A DNA stretch of 64,000 nucleotides from Rothia nasimurium (GTDB lineage Bacteria; Actinomycetota; Actinomycetes; Actinomycetales; Micrococcaceae). This document shows positions 25,595 through 33,869 of the stretch, piece by piece. Both the position numbers and the translations under genes were made by a program. Each line of letters opens with the position of its first letter. Position 1 is the first letter of the stretch. The notes beneath the pieces were generated by a model, which saw only the letters and a program-made list of their open reading frames with translations, was not told the origin of the DNA and did no database searches. The DNA lies in the NCBI RefSeq assembly GCF_004569295.1, contig NZ_SPQC01000004.1, positions 1 through 64,000 on the forward strand, read 5' to 3'.

Positions 25595-25884
25595 ACTTCT
25601 AAGGGTAGCTAACCGCGGGAGTTTAGGGGTACCTTAATCGCTATTTGGGGGCTTTGGGAGCTGTTTTCACAGGCGATTCTTATGCGAGTGTGAGCGGGAG
25701 CAAACTGGAAGCGGGGGTCCTTATAGAAGCAAGTGAGAGGCTGTTTTGTGTCGCATGAATGACACAGAGATGTAATGTTTCACAAAGACCTGCCATTATG
25801 AGCACCGCGGGTTTATTTCCTGGACTTCATCGGGTAGAGTTTTGAGCAGGCTGTCAATTGTTTATTTTTGAAGAAACTTTATGA

Positions 25885-26040
25885 CGGGTTGCCTAGAGGC
25901 TTTCTAAGTTTGAGTTGAATGAACCACCTCGCAACTCGTTAGACGGGCTCGCGTTGATGGTTGTGGTTCCCCTCAGCGCGAGCCTCTCTACAGCAAAGGG
26001 TCTTGCCCCGCAGATGCGGGAGCAAGACCCTTTCTTTTTG
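25885..26040 (+). ncRNA. candidate small RNA upstream of a strong terminator
   Basis: No coding frame explains 25.6-26.04 kb. A promoter-like TTGTTT...16 bp...TATGAC lies near 25858-25885. Downstream are a stem GGCTCGCG/CGCGAGCC (25946-25953 with 25977-25984), a competing AACCAC/GTGGTT pair (25922-25927 with 25963-25968), and then the terminator at 25995. Neighbouring genes are on the minus strand, so a plus-strand transcript would be independent. Low confidence. Confidence 0.3.
25995..26040. terminator. strong Rho-independent terminator
   Basis: 12-bp perfect arms AAAGGGTCTTGC / GCAAGACCCTTT with an inner CCCGC/GCGGG stem, followed on the plus strand by CTTTTT. May also end brnQ transcripts from the other side. 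Confidence 0.85.
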
Positions 26041-26070
26041 CCCTCCTAAGGGGCCGGTGCGGTGCCCGAC

Positions 26071-27408
26071 TTAGCGGGCGGACGCGCGGCGGTGCTGTAC
26101 CAGGTCGATGGTGGCACCGATGAGGGCGGCAATCAGAGTGGGTACGAACCAGCCCAGGTCGTAGGCGTGGGCGGGTGCCCAGCCGATGAGGGGCTCGATA
26201 ATGCTGGAGCCAACCCCCTGGGAGTTGAGGGTCATGAGCAGGGCCCAAATCACCGAGACCAGCAGGGCGAAGCGGTGGGTGAGGTTCACCCAGGGGGCGC
26301 GCAGGGCAGCCTCAAGGAGGGTGAGGACGACCAGGGTCAGGGCTGGCGGGTAGAGGGTAGTGATGATGGGGATAGCGAAGCTCATCAGCCCTTCAAGGCC
26401 GAAAGAGGCCAGCACGAAGGCAATCAGGGTGAAGATGATAGCCCAGGTACGGTAGGAGACCGAGGGAACCAGCTTGTTGAAGAAGGAGCTGGTTGCGCCG
26501 ATGAGGCCCACCGAAGTGGTCAGGCAAGCTAGCATCACAATGAGGCCGAAGACGACGGCACCGGGGCCGCCCATGGTCTGGGCTGCAGCGTCGGTGAGCA
26601 GGGCTGCGCCGTCCTTGTAGCCCTGGCCGTCCGCGATGTGCTCGCCAATGTAGCCCAGGCCCAGGTAGACCGCACCCAGTAGCAGACCAGCAATACCGCC
26701 AGCCAGGGCGACGCTGCGGAGCATTTCGGTGCGTCCGCTGATGCCCTTTTCGCGCAGGGAGGCAATCACAATGATGCCGAAGGCCAGACCTGCCAGGGAG
26801 TCCATGGTCATGTAGCCGTTGACGAAGCCGGTGGCAAAAGCGCCGGTGGCATAGTCTTCAGTCGGTGCAGCCGAGGGGGTGCGCAGGGTAATGAAGCTCA
26901 TCACGACCAGCACGCCCAGCAGGATCACCAGGGCGGGAGTCAGGTACTTACCCAGGGTGTCGACGATGCCGATGGGGTTCATAGCCAGCAGGTAGGAGAC
27001 ACCAAAGAAGACAGCAGAGAAGATGAGGGTAGGCACCATGCCGTCCACCGACAAGTAGGGGTCTACGGCCATGGCGTAGCTGACGGTGCCGGTGCGCGGC
27101 AGGGCGTAGAGGGCGCCGATGGAGAGGTAGACCAGGGGCGGGAAGATGAGGGCGAAGATTTTTCCGCCACGGGCCGCCAAATCTTGCAGGTCGCGGCCGG
27201 TGACGGCGAGCGCGATAACGGCCAAGATAGGCATGAGGACGCCGGTCACCAGGAAGCCTGCGATGGCGGGGGTGAAGTTTCCACCGGCTTCTGCACCGAG
27301 CATGGCGGGGAAGATGAGGTTGCCTGCGCCGAAGAACATGGAGAACAGCATGAGGGCTGTGACCACGATGCTGATGAGCGGTGATGATTTAGTGGGTGCT
27401 GAATTCAT
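26071..27408 (-). CDS. brnQ: branched-chain amino acid carrier BrnQ (LIVCS family), 445 aa
   Basis: About twelve membrane helices. N-terminal MLFSMFFGAGNLIFPAMLG is the family signature, with YALPRTGTVSYAMAV and MTMDSLAGLAFGIIV also typical. Sodium-coupled uptake of Leu, Ile and Val. Monocistronic; divergent from the PRD antiterminator gene across about 155 bp. No Lrp regulator adjacent. Confidence 0.92.
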   Translation of the reverse strand: MNSAPTKSSPLISIVVTALMLFSMFFGAGNLIFPAMLGAEAGGNFTPAIAGFLVTGVLMPILAVIALAVTGRDLQDLAARGGKIFALIFPPLVYLSIGALYALPRTGTVSYAMAVDPYLSVDGMVPTLIFSAVFFGVSYLLAMNPIGIVDTLGKYLTPALVILLGVLVVMSFITLRTPSAAPTEDYATGAFATGFVNGYMTMDSLAGLAFGIIVIASLREKGISGRTEMLRSVALAGGIAGLLLGAVYLGLGYIGEHIADGQGYKDGAALLTDAAAQTMGGPGAVVFGLIVMLACLTTSVGLIGATSSFFNKLVPSVSYRTWAIIFTLIAFVLASFGLEGLMSFAIPIITTLYPPALTLVVLTLLEAALRAPWVNLTHRFALLVSVIWALLMTLNSQGVGSSIIEPLIGWAPAHAYDLGWFVPTLIAALIGATIDLVQHRRASAR

Positions 27409-27563
27409 AAGTGTGGGGGGTAGTTCTCTATTCGTACGAAAGGGTTTAGTTTACTCCTCTTTATTGGGTGGGTTGCGGGCGAGTGGGGCCCGCGGGTGGC
27501 AGTGGGTCGGTAGACTAGTAAGGATATTCGCGCGTTTTGAACCTGAGGCGAAAGGGGGTCACG

Positions 27564-28415
27564 TTGCGCATTTCACGTATTTATAACAACAATGTGGCTC
27601 TGGCTCAGACCTATACGGGCGAGCAGATGGTGGTTATCGGTCGCGGCTTAGCGTTTGGTAAGCGCAAGGGCGACATGGTTGACCCCACCTTCATTGAGCA
27701 GACCTTCGTGCCGGAGCACGGCACCCCCGATGAGCATTTGGCGGGGTCGCTGGCGAAGATTCCGTCTGAGATTCTGGGTTTGGCGACCGAGCTTGAATTT
27801 TTGGTCAAGGCCGAGGGTATTACCATTTCTCATTCCTTTATTGTTCCGGTGGCTGACCATATTAGTTATGCGGTGGTTCGGGCCCGGGAGGGGCTGGCGG
27901 TGGATTACCCGCTGGCTCTTGAGGTGTCCCAGCTCTACCCGCAGGAGGTTCGGTTTGGCCACCGGGCACTGGAGCTGGTCAAGGAGCGTCTAGGGGTTGA
28001 GCTGCCTGAAATTGAGGCGATTCCCCTGGCTATGCATCTGGTGAATTCGCAGTTTGCCTCGGAAGATATGGGCGGCACCTACCGCATGACCGAGGTTTTT
28101 GCCCAGATTTTTGAGGTGATTGGGGCCAGCTTTGGCGGCCCGGTGGATCGTTCACTGATGAGCGCTGCCCGCTTCGTCACGCACCTGCGCTATCTCTTTG
28201 TACGCGCGGGCGCTGCCCAGACCGCGGACGCCGGCACGAGCGTCCCCCTGCTCCTTGAGAGTTTGAAGGACGCCCACCCCCGCGCCTTTGCTACGGCGGT
28301 GAAGGTGAAGCTGGTGCTTGAGATGCATCTGGAGCAGAACCTGACCGATGATGAGCTGACCTATCTGACGATTCATATCGCCCGCCTGGCCCGGGACCAG
28401 TACGGAACCTCCTAA
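27564..28415 (+). CDS. PRD-containing transcription antiterminator, BglG/LicT family, 283 aa
   Basis: TTG start at 27564 is chosen because AAAGGGGG lies 7 nt upstream and the product then begins RISRIYNNNVALAQ, matching the CAT RNA-binding domain (residues 1-55). PRD1 and PRD2 follow, with the four regulatory histidines in VADHISYAV, LAMHLVNSQ, FVTHLRYLF and LTIHIARLA. These proteins bind an RNA antiterminator (RAT) and are controlled by PTS phosphorylation. No PTS permease or glycosidase gene is adjacent, so the target is elsewhere. Confidence 0.88.
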   Translation: MRISRIYNNNVALAQTYTGEQMVVIGRGLAFGKRKGDMVDPTFIEQTFVPEHGTPDEHLAGSLAKIPSEILGLATELEFLVKAEGITISHSFIVPVADHISYAVVRAREGLAVDYPLALEVSQLYPQEVRFGHRALELVKERLGVELPEIEAIPLAMHLVNSQFASEDMGGTYRMTEVFAQIFEVIGASFGGPVDRSLMSAARFVTHLRYLFVRAGAAQTADAGTSVPLLLESLKDAHPRAFATAVKVKLVLEMHLEQNLTDDELTYLTIHIARLARDQYGTS

Positions 28416-28484
28416 CGGCGTCCGCCCTATTCTTTTTCTCTTCACCCCGAGATAATCCCTAGGGTCATGAGAGAAAGAGTAGGG

Positions 28485-29408
28485 TCATTGGTCTGTTGCC
28501 CGGACGCCGAGGTGACGCAACCTCGAGATCAACAGTTCCGGGCGCTGCGCCAGGTCACCCCAGGTGGCACGAATAACCGTCCACCCCGCCAGTTCTAATT
28601 CCCGTTGCCGCAGCGCATCATTGCGTAGCTGCTCACCGGTTGCCCGGTAGGCTCCGTAATACTTGTGCAGACCGTCCACCTCAAGAAGCAGTTTAAGGTG
28701 GGGCCAGGCAAAATCAGCACGGTACAGGCGCCCGGACGGGGTAATAATTTCAAACTGTTGAATAGGCTGCTCGATACCTCCCTGATAGAGACGAAGCCTG
28801 GCAAAAGACTCTAGAGGGGATTCGCTCAGCGGGCTCATCAGAGCAGCCACAACACGTAATTTCTGGGAGCCTCGCCCCGCACAGTGTTCAAGCTCTTCTC
28901 GTGCAGTGTCGAGTTCAAGATTCCCGTGTTTTAAAAAGAAATCTGCGATAGCTAGCGACTCTTGCAGAGGCATGGTTTTTCCGCAGTCTATGACGGTTGT
29001 GAGCGGGTTCGTGACTCTAACTCCGCCTAAATCAGTAGCCAGGGAACATTCTTTTACCTTATGGCTATGCAGGATTGCCTGTGGGTGCCCCGACTTATTG
29101 ATACCCAAGAGGGAAAGGTGCACTTTAGGGGGTAGGGCCATCAGCGGCGCACCCCACAGCAGGGCGGCTGACTGATGACTCACTACGGCTGTGGGGCGGG
29201 TTTTCTGAAGGGCTACCGTCACAGCTTTGGCTCGGTCGCTGCCTGTGCAGTGTCGTGCGATATCACCTTTGAGATAGACCCCGCGGGTCAGGCGTATAAG
29301 CTCGCCTCTACGGTGCTTCGCACTGATGAGGTTGTTGCTCATGCCTGCTTCTTTGAGTTCGCGGTGAGTGTGCATCGCTGAACAGATGTGTGAGAGGTTG
29401 AGTTCCAT
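28485..29408 (-). CDS. AbiEi-like N-terminal / DUF559 C-terminal protein, 307 aa
   Basis: The N-terminal winged-helix region contains HRRGELIRLTRGVYLKGD (about 30-47), as in AbiEi antitoxin-like proteins. The C-terminal ~110 residues form a DUF559 domain of the restriction-endonuclease/Vsr fold: YRADFAWPHLKLLLEVDGLH with D...E-x-D, then LRQRELELAGWTVIRATWGD. This two-domain type is widespread in actinobacteria and of unknown function. ATG at 29408 is chosen since the longer frame (29567) crosses DnaA-box-like intergenic DNA; no good Shine-Dalgarno is seen at either. Confidence 0.75.
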   Translation of the reverse strand: MELNLSHICSAMHTHRELKEAGMSNNLISAKHRRGELIRLTRGVYLKGDIARHCTGSDRAKAVTVALQKTRPTAVVSHQSAALLWGAPLMALPPKVHLSLLGINKSGHPQAILHSHKVKECSLATDLGGVRVTNPLTTVIDCGKTMPLQESLAIADFFLKHGNLELDTAREELEHCAGRGSQKLRVVAALMSPLSESPLESFARLRLYQGGIEQPIQQFEIITPSGRLYRADFAWPHLKLLLEVDGLHKYYGAYRATGEQLRNDALRQRELELAGWTVIRATWGDLAQRPELLISRLRHLGVRATDQ

Positions 29409-29460
29409 GCCGCTACTGTGGCAAAAAGGTGCGGGTGCTTCAAGTGACCCCACGTGCACC

Positions 29461-29503
29461 TGTGGATAACCCTTATTTTCGCTCGTCAGATGCCTGTGGA
29501 CAA
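29461..29503 (-). promoter_or_regulatory. pair of DnaA boxes
   Basis: TGTGGATAA (29461-29469, exact) and TGTGGACAA (29495-29503, one mismatch), same orientation, in the intergenic region upstream of the DUF559 gene. Confidence 0.45.
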
Positions 29504-29514
29504 GAAGACACGAG

Positions 29515-29703
29515 ATGGCCTCTACATCGTCACAAAGAATAGGGCGGCAGGTCTTCAAAGAAGCCACCCCGGTCTATACCCACGAGGTGCAGTGCACGGT
29601 CTTTGAGGGGCTAGACCCCGACATCGCCCGGGCCCAGGCCCACTTTTCCCGCAGTGTGCTCGGCAAGGTTGCCTACCCCGAGCGCAGGCGGGTAAGAGCC
29701 TAG
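29515..29703 (+). CDS. small hypothetical protein, 62 aa
   Basis: ATG at 29515 with only a weak purine-rich site (AAGAAGA) upstream. Basic, no membrane segment; contains HEVQCTVFEGLDPDIARAQA and ends PERRRVRA. GC-rich third positions and a terminator right after the stop favour a real gene, but no family is recognised. Confidence 0.5.
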   Translation: MASTSSQRIGRQVFKEATPVYTHEVQCTVFEGLDPDIARAQAHFSRSVLGKVAYPERRRVRA

Positions 29704-29713
29704 AAGATACACA

Positions 29714-29745
29714 GAGGGGCGGACGCCTGTAAGCGTCCGCCCCTC
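29714..29745. terminator. terminator hairpin 1 after the 62-aa gene
   Basis: Perfect 13-bp arms GAGGGGCGGACGC / GCGTCCGCCCCTC with a 6-nt loop; contains both orientations of the recurrent octamer GCGGACGC. Confidence 0.75.
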
Positions 29746-29748
29746 GTC

Positions 29749-29774
29749 TTTGCTCTGCCGGTAGGCAGAGCAAA
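29749..29774. terminator. terminator hairpin 2, convergent with the membrane-protein genes
   Basis: TTTGCTCTGCC / GGCAGAGCAAA with GGTA loop. A-run and T-run on either side suit termination in both directions. Confidence 0.75.
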
Positions 29775-29787
29775 AAATTTTAGATTT

Positions 29788-30024
29788 TTACTGCTGGTCG
29801 GCAGAACCGGGCTTCTGGCCCTTGGGGATGACCCCAACCCGCTGGGCCTTGTAGAGCTGCTCGCGGTTGGCAAGTACCACCAGGGCCAGGGCGTTGAGGG
29901 CCAGGCCGATGATGAAGATAATCCAGCCAATCACCATCAGGGCGGTACCGCTCAGAATCGCACCAACAATCAGGGCAGCAACGGAAACCAGGTAGGCGGG
30001 GGAGAGAAGAAAGCGGGTATCCAT
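29788..30024 (-). CDS. small membrane protein, 78 aa, paralogue of the next gene
   Basis: Two hydrophobic helices (about 10-28 and 31-52). The N-terminus LLSPAYLVSVAALIVGAI and GWIIFIIGLALNALALVVLA align with the N-terminal ~60 residues of the neighbour at 30043-30429, so this is a tandem duplicate with a short basic tail. GAGAGGAT precedes the ATG. No function known. Confidence 0.7.
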   Translation of the reverse strand: MDTRFLLSPAYLVSVAALIVGAILSGTALMVIGWIIFIIGLALNALALVVLANREQLYKAQRVGVIPKGQKPGSADQQ

Positions 30025-30042
30025 GGGATCCTCTCGGTGGTT

Positions 30043-30429
30043 CTAGCGGACGTGCGGGCGCGGGGCGCGGGAGCGGAAGATACGCTCGTCGCTGGAGGCA
30101 GCAGCACTTGGGGCTGCGGCTGAGACCAGGGGCTGGGACTCGGTAATGGCCTCGGGCTCGTAGAGGTAGGGGTCAGAGGGCGCGCCCTCTTCTTCTTCAT
30201 ACTCTACCTGGGCGTCGGCGTCCGCACCGGCGATCATAGCGGGCAGGGGCCCGCCCTTGAGGCGCTGTACCATCACCAGGGTGGCAAAGACGTTCAGGCC
30301 CATACCTGCCAGCAGCGCGACCCAACCCAGCACGGATACCCAGGTGGAACTCGCACCCACCATTAGAGCGCCTGCAAAAAGGGCTGCGAGGGAGGTGAGA
30401 TATGCCGGGGAGAGGTCTTTGGTGTCCAT
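30043..30429 (-). CDS. membrane protein, 128 aa, with long polar tail
   Basis: ATG at 30429 with AGGA upstream; the longer frame to 30579 lacks support. Two N-terminal helices (about 8-28, 32-52), then an acidic segment (DADAQVEYEEEEGAPSDPYL) and a Ser/Ala-rich, basic C-terminus. Paralogue of the 78-aa protein directly downstream (18-nt gap). No function recognised. Confidence 0.7.
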   Translation of the reverse strand: MDTKDLSPAYLTSLAALFAGALMVGASSTWVSVLGWVALLAGMGLNVFATLVMVQRLKGGPLPAMIAGADADAQVEYEEEEGAPSDPYLYEPEAITESQPLVSAAAPSAAASSDERIFRSRAPRPHVR

Positions 30430-30612
30430 TAGTCCTGATTCTGTGAGAAAACCTAATATTCTAATTTCAGAATATATTGCCTGCGTGCCCACCCATCCTG
30501 AGAAGCCCGCGTCAACCTGGGGCCCACATAGGCCTATAGCGGAATAAGCACTTACCCATAGTAGGTGATGATTCTGCAAATTTCTTGAGTATCACCTAGC
30601 CGGTGCCTCGAA

Positions 30613-32388
30613 TCACTCCCGCTCGCGGGCATCCGCACCACCAACTACAGGCAGCTGGCGGGTTGCGACCCGCAGGGCCTCATCGTCCAGCTCCTTTTGG
30701 GCCGAGATAATGCGCATCTCGGTGGTCTTAAAGAGCTGCTCCGCCTTCTCACGGTCCAGCTTGTGCTCGCCGCTGATGAAGGACTTATGCAGCGACATGG
30801 TGAGCGCCCCGGGGCCCTGCTCCATGGCGTCCTGGGCCTGCACCTGCACGTCAATCTGGTAGAGCACGCTGCTCACCACTTCGTAGTCGTACTTGTTGCG
30901 CACATCGAGCACCGCAGCCTGGGCAGCCAGCACCGATTTCTGCCGCACCAGGTTCATGAACTCGCGCTGACGCTGACGTTCAGCCCAGCGCTCCTGGAAG
31001 TCACCGGTCTTCTGGCCCTCCTCGATACGGTCCATCATGCTGGTGACCACGTGCTTGAGCTGCTCGAAGGACTGCAAATCCCCACTCTCAGCAACCGTCT
31101 TATACATAGACTCCCACATGGCCCGCTGGGCAATCTGCAAGAGCTCCTGCTCCTCGTGGTCGTCCTTTTCAGCCGTGGCGCTCACACCCAGCACCCGCAC
31201 CAGCCAGGGCAGGGTCAGGCCGGGGAAGACCATGGTGAAGAAGAGGACGGTCAGCACGATAAAGACAGCCTCGGTGCGCAGGCCGTCGGCCATCTCGGGC
31301 AGGCTCAGCGCCAGGGCAAGAGTGACCAGACCGCGCATACCGGCCCAGGTCATCACCAACACCTCAGCAAAAGAGCGCGGGGTGGTGCGGCGGGAGCCCC
31401 GCCAGCGGCCCCACAGCCACATGCCGGTCAGCCAGGCCAGGCGCGTACCGATAGCAACGGCCGAGATGAGCACTCCGTGCCAAATCATGGTCAGCACGTT
31501 ACTGTCTGCGCTGTAGAGCAGCTCGCCGGCCTGCAGGCCGATGAGGCCAAAGGCCAGGCCGGTCGCGAGCATTTCAAGCACGTTCCAGAAGGCGGTGTTA
31601 GCTAGGCGCTCTTCAGCGGTGAGGTCGGCGCTGTAGCTGGCCATCTGAATTGCCGCAATCACCACGGCTACCACACCCGAGGCGTGCAGCTCTTCGGCGA
31701 TGATGTAAACACCGAAGGGAATGACCAGGGTTAGCGCGCTGCGCGCCACAGTGTCGGAAAGGTTGCGGCGCAGCAGGCTACCGCCCCAGCCCAGGGCTAG
31801 GCCCAGGGCCACAGCAACGAGAGCGCTATAGGCGAAACTGCCGAGGGCAGAGAGGGGCTGGGGGTCAGTGCCAGCGGTCAGGGCAGCGAGAGCGATTTGA
31901 AAGAGCACCAGAGATACGGCGTCGTTGAAGATGCCCTCGGTCTGCAGGTTGGAGATGACGCGGCGGGGAATACCCACCGGCTCAGCCACAGCTTCTACCG
32001 CCACAGGGTCGGGCGGGGCGACGGCCGCACCGATAGCCAGTGCCAGGGCGATGCTAATGCCGGGCACAATCATCCAGGTAGCCCACCCCACCACCAGGGC
32101 AGAGACAGCGGTCAGGGCAATGGAATAAATCAGGACGCTGCGCCAGCTTCTGCGCAGCATGCCCCACGAGACGCGCTGGCCAATAGCCCACAGCAGGGGC
32201 GGCAGGAAGATGGGCAGAATAATCTCGGGCTCAATGTGCAGGCTGGGCATCTGCGGAATCACGATGACCACGGCAGTCACCAGCGTCAGCAGCACGGGCC
32301 AGGGCAAGTTTAGCCTGTCTCCCACGCTCACCAGCACCACCGTCGCCAGCAACAGCACCACAATCACAATGAGGACTTCCACGCCCAC
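30613..32388 (-). CDS. Na+/H+ antiporter, CPA1/NhaP family, 591 aa
   Basis: About twelve membrane helices in residues 1-410, with the CPA1 ion-binding segments AIGAAVAPPDPVAVEAVAEP and TEGIFNDAVSLVLFQIALAA (conserved ND). A long cytoplasmic C-terminal region (about 430-591) is helical and charged, probably regulatory. Exports Na+ for H+ in pH and salt homeostasis. The ATG at 32388 starts the first helix. Monocistronic by spacing. Confidence 0.88.
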   Translation of the reverse strand: MGVEVLIVIVVLLLATVVLVSVGDRLNLPWPVLLTLVTAVVIVIPQMPSLHIEPEIILPIFLPPLLWAIGQRVSWGMLRRSWRSVLIYSIALTAVSALVVGWATWMIVPGISIALALAIGAAVAPPDPVAVEAVAEPVGIPRRVISNLQTEGIFNDAVSLVLFQIALAALTAGTDPQPLSALGSFAYSALVAVALGLALGWGGSLLRRNLSDTVARSALTLVIPFGVYIIAEELHASGVVAVVIAAIQMASYSADLTAEERLANTAFWNVLEMLATGLAFGLIGLQAGELLYSADSNVLTMIWHGVLISAVAIGTRLAWLTGMWLWGRWRGSRRTTPRSFAEVLVMTWAGMRGLVTLALALSLPEMADGLRTEAVFIVLTVLFFTMVFPGLTLPWLVRVLGVSATAEKDDHEEQELLQIAQRAMWESMYKTVAESGDLQSFEQLKHVVTSMMDRIEEGQKTGDFQERWAERQRQREFMNLVRQKSVLAAQAAVLDVRNKYDYEVVSSVLYQIDVQVQAQDAMEQGPGALTMSLHKSFISGEHKLDREKAEQLFKTTEMRIISAQKELDDEALRVATRQLPVVGGADARERE

Positions 32389-32484
32389 CCCTTCACAACC
32401 AGCCTGATGTACCAGCTTTTAACTCTAGTACCTCAACCTAGGGTGAACCTGTGCAGCAGGTGCGGTTTTGAGACGCCCGCTGGG

Positions 32485-33723
32485 CTAGAAGTTGGGGGTG
32501 GCGTCCGTCCCGACCCCGCGGCGGCGAATTTCGGGTACCAAGACCTCGGGAGCCCGCTGCCCACCAGCGGGGCGGACGCCGGCGTCCGCCTCCCCTGCGG
32601 ACGGGTGGGTCCCGCAGGCCCCGGAGCTACACCCACCGCAGCCACCGGACGCCCCGCAGGGCGCGGGCGCAACAGCAGTTTCCTGGGCGAGGTCTACTCC
32701 GTGGGCGCGCAGGTAGTCTTCGTGTTCGGCGACCAGGTCACGGTCTTCGGCGCCGAGCACCACGAACCCGCCGTCCCGAATCATCTTCAGGTCGTCGAGG
32801 GCTGACTGACCGGTCGAGGTGAGATAGTCACCCAGGAAGAGGGAGTTGACCACGTGCAGGGCTAGGGGTTGCAGGGTGCGCAGGTGCATTTCGCGTCCGC
32901 CTGCCATGCGGAGCTCCTTATCAGGGGCTACCAGACGCACGGTGGCGAGAATACGTAGGCAGCGCATGGGGGTGAGCTCCCAGGTGCCAGCCAGCGGGGT
33001 GCCCTCAAAGGGCATGAGGAAGTTGACGGGGATGGAGTCACCGTCCAGGTCACGCAGGGCGAAAATCGCATCGACCAGTTGCTCGTCGGTTTCCTTCATA
33101 CCCACAATCAGGCCGGAGCAGGCCGAGAGCCCGGCGCTCTGGGCCTTATCGACGGTGGCGAGGCGGTCGGCGTAGGTGTGGGTGGTGCAGATATCGGCGT
33201 AGTGGTCTTCGCTGGTGTTGAGGTTGTGGTTGTAGGCGTCCACCCCGGCCTGCTTGAGACGATCGGCCTGGCCGTCCTTGAGAATACCCAGGCAGGCGCA
33301 GACTTCCACCTGGGGGTGTTCTTCTTTGAGGTCTTCGACCATGGTGGCAACGCGCTCGACGTCGCGGTCGGTGGGCCCCTTGCCCGAGGCGACCATGCAG
33401 ACGCGGGAGGCTCCACCCGCGATGCCGTAGCCGGCCTGTTTGACGGCTTCATCGGTTTTGATCCAGGAGTATTTGAGCACTTCAGCTTCGGAGCCAAGGC
33501 GCTGGGAGCAGTAGGTGCAGTCTTCGGGGCAGAGGCCGGACTTGAGGTTGACCAGGTAGTTCACCTTGACGGTGTTCCCGAAGTAGTGGCGGCGCAGGCG
33601 GGAGGCGGCGTCGACGAGGGCGAAGGTTTCGGCGTCACTGGCGGTCAGGGCGGCAAACGCTTCGTCGCGGCTTGCGGGCTGGCCAGCCAGGGCGCGGTCG
33701 GCGATGGCAGAGAAGTCAATCAT
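32485..33723 (-). CDS. bioB: biotin synthase with Cys-rich C-terminal extension, 412 aa
   Basis: Radical-SAM enzyme inserting sulfur into dethiobiotin. The [4Fe-4S] motif is [13 protein letters not shown] (about residue 67-77); the [2Fe-2S] ligands are in [19 protein letters not shown] and [10 protein letters not shown], with the Arg ligand in [10 protein letters not shown]. After the normal end (about 345) comes a tail with [19 protein letters not shown] and then about 40 residues. ATG 33723 starts [11 protein letters not shown] BioQ-type operator lies 20-36 bp upstream. bioA, bioD and bioF are absent from the window. Confidence 0.95.
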   Translation of the reverse strand: MIDFSAIADRALAGQPASRDEAFAALTASDAETFALVDAASRLRRHYFGNTVKVNYLVNLKSGLCPEDCTYCSQRLGSEAEVLKYSWIKTDEAVKQAGYGIAGGASRVCMVASGKGPTDRDVERVATMVEDLKEEHPQVEVCACLGILKDGQADRLKQAGVDAYNHNLNTSEDHYADICTTHTYADRLATVDKAQSAGLSACSGLIVGMKETDEQLVDAIFALRDLDGDSIPVNFLMPFEGTPLAGTWELTPMRCLRILATVRLVAPDKELRMAGGREMHLRTLQPLALHVVNSLFLGDYLTSTGQSALDDLKMIRDGGFVVLGAEDRDLVAEHEDYLRAHGVDLAQETAVAPAPCGASGGCGGCSSGACGTHPSAGEADAGVRPAGGQRAPEVLVPEIRRRGVGTDATPNF

Positions 33724-33742
33724 GGAACCAGTCAACACCGAT

Positions 33743-33759
33743 TTTGAACGGTGTTCAAA
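33743..33759. promoter_or_regulatory. BioQ-like operator upstream of bioB
   Basis: Perfect 7-3-7 palindrome TTTGAAC-GGT-GTTCAAA, 20 bp before the bioB start. It fits the TGAAC-N3-GTTCA type of site described for the TetR repressor BioQ in actinobacteria. A TetR gene lies 0.9 kb away. Confidence 0.65.
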
Positions 33760-33792
33760 TTGTTACTTCTCCCTACACAGCTCACAACAGCC

Positions 33793-33859
33793 AAGGGGAC
33801 CGCAAAACTTAAAAGGGACCTCGCGTTATGCGGTCCCTTTTAAGTTTTGCGGTCCCCTT
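33793..33859. terminator. very long hairpin after the BioB-like gene
   Basis: Perfect 28-bp arms (33793-33820 and 33832-33859) with an 11-nt loop, 10 nt beyond the stop of the BioB-like gene. Contains AAAA/TTTT steps. Separates that gene from the bioB promoter. Confidence 0.8.
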
Positions 33860-33869
33860 GCAGAAGGCG

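Noticed and set aside
30697-31605. 302-aa open frame antisense to the NhaP antiporter
   Set aside because: Low-complexity His/Gln/Glu composition and no ribosome site; the opposite strand encodes a clear transporter.
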